64,000 bases of DNA from Roseovarius faecimaris (lineage in GTDB: Bacteria > Pseudomonadota > Alphaproteobacteria > Rhodobacterales > Rhodobacteraceae), in contig NZ_CP034348.1 of NCBI RefSeq assembly GCF_009762325.1, positions 123,501-187,500 on the forward strand, written 5' to 3'. The notes beneath the pieces are model-generated. The model did no database searches, was not told the origin of the DNA, and saw only the letters and a program-made list of their open reading frames with translations. Shown piece after piece: positions 60,911 to 64,000 of the stretch. Positions within the stretch are counted from its first letter, which is position 1. Every line of letters begins with the position of its first letter. The translations under genes were made by a program, and so were the position numbers.

Positions 60911-62410
60911 ATGGGATATGCAATGCAGGTGCTTCAGGTGCTCGCCCTCCTGTTTGTATTTTTGCTGGGGGTGGCCGTCTTGACGGTGCTGCTCTTTTAC
61001 ATCCTCGACCGCACGCAAACCGGCGATGCGATCCGCCGAAACTATCCGGTGATCGGACGGTTCCGGCATCTCTTCACGTCGCTGGGCGAATTCTTCCGCC
61101 AGTATTTCTTTGCCATGGACCGCGAGGAAATGCCGTTCAACCGGGCGCAGCGGGATTGGGTGGCCCATGCCTCAAAGGGGTCGGGTAACACGATCGCCTT
61201 CGGCTCGACCCGTAGCCTCAACGTGCCGGGTACGCCGATCTTTGTACCTGCCGCCTTTCCGCCGCTCGATGATCAGTTCGCCGTGACCGAGCCGATGCAG
61301 ATCGGGCCGACGGCAGCTATTCCCTATATGGCCAAATCGATCTTCAATATTTCGGGTATGAGCTACGGGGCCATTTCCAAGCCTGCGGTCGAAGCGCTGA
61401 GCCGGGGCGCGGCGAAGGCGGGCATCTGGCTCAATACAGGGGAAGGGGGCCTGTCGCCCTATCACGAGCTTGGCGCATGCGATGTGGTTTTTCAGATCGG
61501 CACAGCGAAATACGGCGTGCGCGACGAACATGGAAACCTGAGCTATGAGAAGTTGCGTGAGGTCGCGGCTAGCCCGGTGGTCAGGATGTTCGAGCTGAAG
61601 CTTGCGCAAGGGGCGAAGCCCGGGAAGGGCGGGATCCTGCCCGGTGCCAAGATCACGCCGGAGATTGCGCACATCCGAGGCATCCGGGAAGGCGAGGACA
61701 GTATTTCGCCCAACCGCCACAGGGAGGTGAACGACTTCGGAGAACTGCTCGATCTGGTCAACCACATCCGCGAGGTCACCGGAAAGCCGGTAGGGTTCAA
61801 GACGGTGATCGGGTCCGCCGATGCCTGGGCCCCGTTTTTCGAGTTGATCGCAGAGCGGGGCGAGGACTGTGCACCGGATTTCATCACAATCGATGGTGGC
61901 GAAGGCGGCACAGGTGCGGCCCCGATGCCGTTGATGGATCTCGTTGGCCTGCCCATTCGCGACGCTTTGCCCCGGATGGTGGATATGCGCGACCGGCACG
62001 GGTTGAAGGAGCGTATCCGCATCATTGCCGCCGGGAAACTGGTGAATCCAGGCGATGTTGCATGGGCGATCTGCGCGGGTGCTGATTTTGTCACCTCGGC
62101 ACGTGGCTTCATGTTTGCCCTGGGCTGTATCCAGGCGCTGAAATGTAACAAGAATACCTGCCCCACTGGGGTCACCACACATGACCCGCATTTGCAGGCC
62201 GGGCTCGTCGTCGAAGACAAGTATGAAAAGGTGGCCCATTACGCCAAATCGGTGATCAAGGAGGTCGAGACCATCGCCCATTCGGTGGGCGTGGCGGAGC
62301 CCCGGCTGATGCGGCGCCGGCACGTGCGGATCGTGCAGGCGGATGGCAGCTCGATCCCGATGAACAAGATCAGACCCAGCTATAACCCGGCGTTGCATCC
62401 GCATGGGTGA
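60911..62410 (+). CDS. FMN-binding glutamate synthase family protein with membrane anchor
   Basis: 499 aa from ATG 60911 (GGAGG 8 nt upstream). One N-terminal membrane helix (residues ~6-30: LALLFVFLLGVAVLTVLLFYIL), then the glutamate-synthase FMN domain: ISGMSYGAISKPAVEALSRGAAKAG, NTGEGGLSPYH, FITIDGGEGGTGAAPMPLMD and the [3Fe-4S] Cys set CIQALKCNKNTCPTGV. No glutaminase domain, so it is not a complete GOGAT. Such proteins may use ammonia or a separate donor, or have a different oxidoreductase role. The stop overlaps the HAD gene by 8 bp (ATGGGTGA). Confidence 0.87.
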   Translation: MGYAMQVLQVLALLFVFLLGVAVLTVLLFYILDRTQTGDAIRRNYPVIGRFRHLFTSLGEFFRQYFFAMDREEMPFNRAQRDWVAHASKGSGNTIAFGSTRSLNVPGTPIFVPAAFPPLDDQFAVTEPMQIGPTAAIPYMAKSIFNISGMSYGAISKPAVEALSRGAAKAGIWLNTGEGGLSPYHELGACDVVFQIGTAKYGVRDEHGNLSYEKLREVAASPVVRMFELKLAQGAKPGKGGILPGAKITPEIAHIRGIREGEDSISPNRHREVNDFGELLDLVNHIREVTGKPVGFKTVIGSADAWAPFFELIAERGEDCAPDFITIDGGEGGTGAAPMPLMDLVGLPIRDALPRMVDMRDRHGLKERIRIIAAGKLVNPGDVAWAICAGADFVTSARGFMFALGCIQALKCNKNTCPTGVTTHDPHLQAGLVVEDKYEKVAHYAKSVIKEVETIAHSVGVAEPRLMRRRHVRIVQADGSSIPMNKIRPSYNPALHPHG

Positions 62411-63053
62411 TCTGCCGGGGGCTGTTCTGTTCGATTGCGATGGGGTGCTGGTGGACAGCGAGACGCTCGTTCTCCCTCTTTTGCGCGATGACCTTGCAAC
62501 ATATGGCCTGGACTTGTCGCTCAACGAGGTGACGGAGATTTTCGTTGGCGGCACGATCGCGGGTGACGCGGATCAGGCCAGAGCCCTCGGTGCCGCGCTG
62601 CCCGAGGATTGGGTGGCGCGCTTCTACAAGAAGATGTTTGCAGTGCTGGCAGAGCGGGTTGAGCCCATCCCCGGAGCCGGGCCGCTTGTGGAGAGCCTGA
62701 TCGCGGCGGGTGTCCGGCTGGCGGTCGCCTCGAACGGGCCAATGGCCAAAATGGAGATCACCCTGAGCCGGTCGCGGCTATGGGACAGGTTCGCACCGCA
62801 TATCTACTCGGCGCATGACGTGGCGCGTCCCAAACCGGCGCCCGATGTGTACCTGCATGCGGCGGCACGGCTGGGGGTTGCCCCGGCCGAGTGCGTGGTT
62901 GTGGAAGACAGTGCCTCGGGTGCCCGGGCAGGGCGGGCCGCGGGGATGAGGGTCATTGGCTTTGCCAGGGTTGGCCAGCAGACTGAACTCTCTCCATATT
63001 GCGATGCTGTGGTGCGTGACATGGGCGAACTGGCAGGGGTTCTGGGACTGTGA
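62403..63053 (+). CDS. HAD-superfamily phosphatase (beta-PGM/Gph type)
   Basis: 216 aa. Motif I VLFDCDGVLVDSE (Asp nucleophile 11/13), motif II VASNG near residue 110, motif III Lys in ARPKPAPDVYLHAA and motif IV VVEDSASGARAGRAAGM. Cap type C1. Phosphoglycolate phosphatase or beta-phosphoglucomutase-like; substrate undetermined. Overlaps the preceding gene, so coexpressed. Confidence 0.9.
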   Translation: MGDLPGAVLFDCDGVLVDSETLVLPLLRDDLATYGLDLSLNEVTEIFVGGTIAGDADQARALGAALPEDWVARFYKKMFAVLAERVEPIPGAGPLVESLIAAGVRLAVASNGPMAKMEITLSRSRLWDRFAPHIYSAHDVARPKPAPDVYLHAAARLGVAPAECVVVEDSASGARAGRAAGMRVIGFARVGQQTELSPYCDAVVRDMGELAGVLGL

Positions 63054-63156
63054 AGGATTGTTACAACACGCCAAAGAGATCGTGAGGCGAGTTGTTTTGT
63101 CTACGGCACCGCCGCAGTCTAGATCTGCCTGGAGTTAAGACAGAAGGAGCCGCCTC

Positions 63157-64000
63157 ATGGCCTATCGCTGGACGAATGACCTGAAAGAACGCGACGTGAC
63201 CGATGAGGGCCTTTGGCTGAACCGGCGACAACTGATTGCGGGGGCAGGAGCCGGTCTTGGCCTTGCCACATTCGGCTTGCCTGTCAAAGCAGACGCTTTG
63301 GAGCCGACAAGCTGGGAGGCGATCACCAGCTATAACAACTATTATGAGTTCGGCACGGGCAAGGATGATCCGGCGCGCAACGCGCATACGCTTACGACAA
63401 AGCCCTGGACTGTGAAGATCGACGGGCTGGTGGACAAGCCGGGCGATTATGATCTGGACGATATTCTGTCGAAGATGACGATTGAAGAACGCATCTATCG
63501 CTTCCGCTGTGTCGAGGCGTGGTCGATGGTCGTGCCGTGGAACGGGTTTGAGCTTGCCGATCTGCTTGATATGGCCGGTGTGCAGTCGGGCGCGAAATAT
63601 GTTGCCTTCCAAACGGCGAACCGCCCCGACGAGATGCCCGGGCTCGCCTACCCTGTGCTCGACTGGCCCTATGTGGAGGGGCTGCGGCTCGATGAGGCGA
63701 TGCACCCGCTGACCATGATGGCGACGGGAATTTACGGCAAGGACATTCCCAACCAGAACGGTGCGCCTATGCGCCTGGTGGTGCCGTGGAAATACGGCTT
63801 CAAGTCGATCAAGTCGATCGTGCGGATCACCCTGACCGCCGATGAGCCGCCGACAAGCTGGAACAAGGCCAACGCCCGCGAATACGGCTTCTATAGTAAT
63901 GTGAACCCTCAGGTGGATCATCCGCGCTGGTCCCAGGCCTCCGAGCGGGTGATTGGCTCTGGTCTCTTCGCCAAGCGGCAGGAGACGCTGATGTTCAACG
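63157..64000 (+). CDS. msrP: Protein-methionine-sulfoxide reductase catalytic subunit (cut by window end)
   Basis: 281 codons are present, open to the last base, so the C-terminus is missing. ATG 63157 has AAGGAG 7 nt upstream. Tat-type signal: [19 protein letters not shown]. Sulfite-oxidase/YedY fold with catalytic Cys in [14 protein letters not shown], then [11 protein letters not shown] and [13 protein letters not shown]. The periplasmic molybdenum enzyme repairs oxidised methionine; it receives electrons from MsrQ, which would be expected just downstream. It needs Mo-molybdopterin, supplied in part by the moeA gene in this window. Confidence 0.93.
   Translation, partial: MAYRWTNDLKERDVTDEGLWLNRRQLIAGAGAGLGLATFGLPVKADALEPTSWEAITSYNNYYEFGTGKDDPARNAHTLTTKPWTVKIDGLVDKPGDYDLDDILSKMTIEERIYRFRCVEAWSMVVPWNGFELADLLDMAGVQSGAKYVAFQTANRPDEMPGLAYPVLDWPYVEGLRLDEAMHPLTMMATGIYGKDIPNQNGAPMRLVVPWKYGFKSIKSIVRITLTADEPPTSWNKANAREYGFYSNVNPQVDHPRWSQASERVIGSGLFAKRQETLMFN

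Noticed and set aside
1..64000. CRISPR arrays, insertion sequences, integrases, toxin-antitoxin pairs, phage genes
   Set aside because: Read on both strands for repeat arrays, transposase motifs and terminal inverted repeats near such genes; none found. Short tandem repeats are isolated and single-copy.

Overview
The window is GC-rich (about 60-65% by eye), tightly packed alphaproteobacterial DNA. The gene content points to a marine Rhodobacteraceae (Roseobacter group). Evidence includes an RpoE-ChrR singlet-oxygen module diverging from its FAD-oxidase/DUF1365/MFS/DUF3833/SDR operon, a lysine-saccharopine catabolic cluster, a branched-chain-amino-acid-type ABC operon led by an acyl-CoA ligase, and many 4-bp ATGA/GTGA gene overlaps. 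I cannot name the species. It reads as chromosome: I see no insertion sequence, phage module, CRISPR array or replication origin.

Layout. 1-2429: end of a GDP-sugar operon (gmd, fcl-like, ColD-like 3-dehydratase), suggesting a GDP-fucose or GDP-colitose surface sugar. 2487-5373 (minus): kdsD for Kdo, trhO, and a leishmanolysin-like protease. 5654-8462: NAD salvage genes pncA and pncB around an MtfA-type peptidase. 8506-9545 (minus): azlCD exporter. 9602-14552: molybdenum-enzyme operon fdhD, a YcxB-like gene, an 84-aa gene, mobA, mobB and a fused DUF429-like/MoeA gene. 14648-15959 (minus): rpoE-chrR, diverging from the five-gene operon at 16080-20698. 20764-21945: DUF3775 protein and an MBL hydrolase. 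22008-25731 (minus): two saccharopine dehydrogenases with a SemiSWEET gene between them, a GST and a histidine phosphatase. 25982-30091: a single-gene formate dehydrogenase and a Rieske oxygenase. 30169-33671 (minus): a gutted sulfotransferase pseudogene, a response regulator, a hybrid histidine kinase and an HCCA isomerase. 33857-41698: acyl-CoA ligase plus a complete HAAT-family ABC transporter. 41726-43926: a duplicated-domain protein diverging from a PaaK-like ligase. 44004-47007: a PhyH dioxygenase/DadA-like oxidase operon diverging from a HutC-type repressor, with palindromic operators between. 47069-51277: housekeeping genes (L36, tRNA-Val, N-formylglutamate amidohydrolase, DinB, Nudix, PyrF). 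51540-54158: clpB. 54415-60044: a glycan-modification cluster (hydrolase-like/GT fusion, sulfotransferase-like, GT-like, DXD glycosyltransferase, methyltransferase). 60156-64000: fasciclin protein, glutamate-synthase-like FMN protein, HAD phosphatase and the start of msrP.

How the genes connect. The Mo-cofactor operon supplies FdhD and MobA for the formate dehydrogenase about 12 kb away, and bis-MGD enzymes generally. The RpoE module links singlet-oxygen sensing to membrane fatty-acid modification. The GDP-sugar genes, kdsD and the 54-60 kb cluster all concern the cell surface. The least explained stretches, and the best places to look for something new, are 54415-60044, the duplicated-domain protein at 41726-42574, and the PhyH/DadA/HutC divergon.
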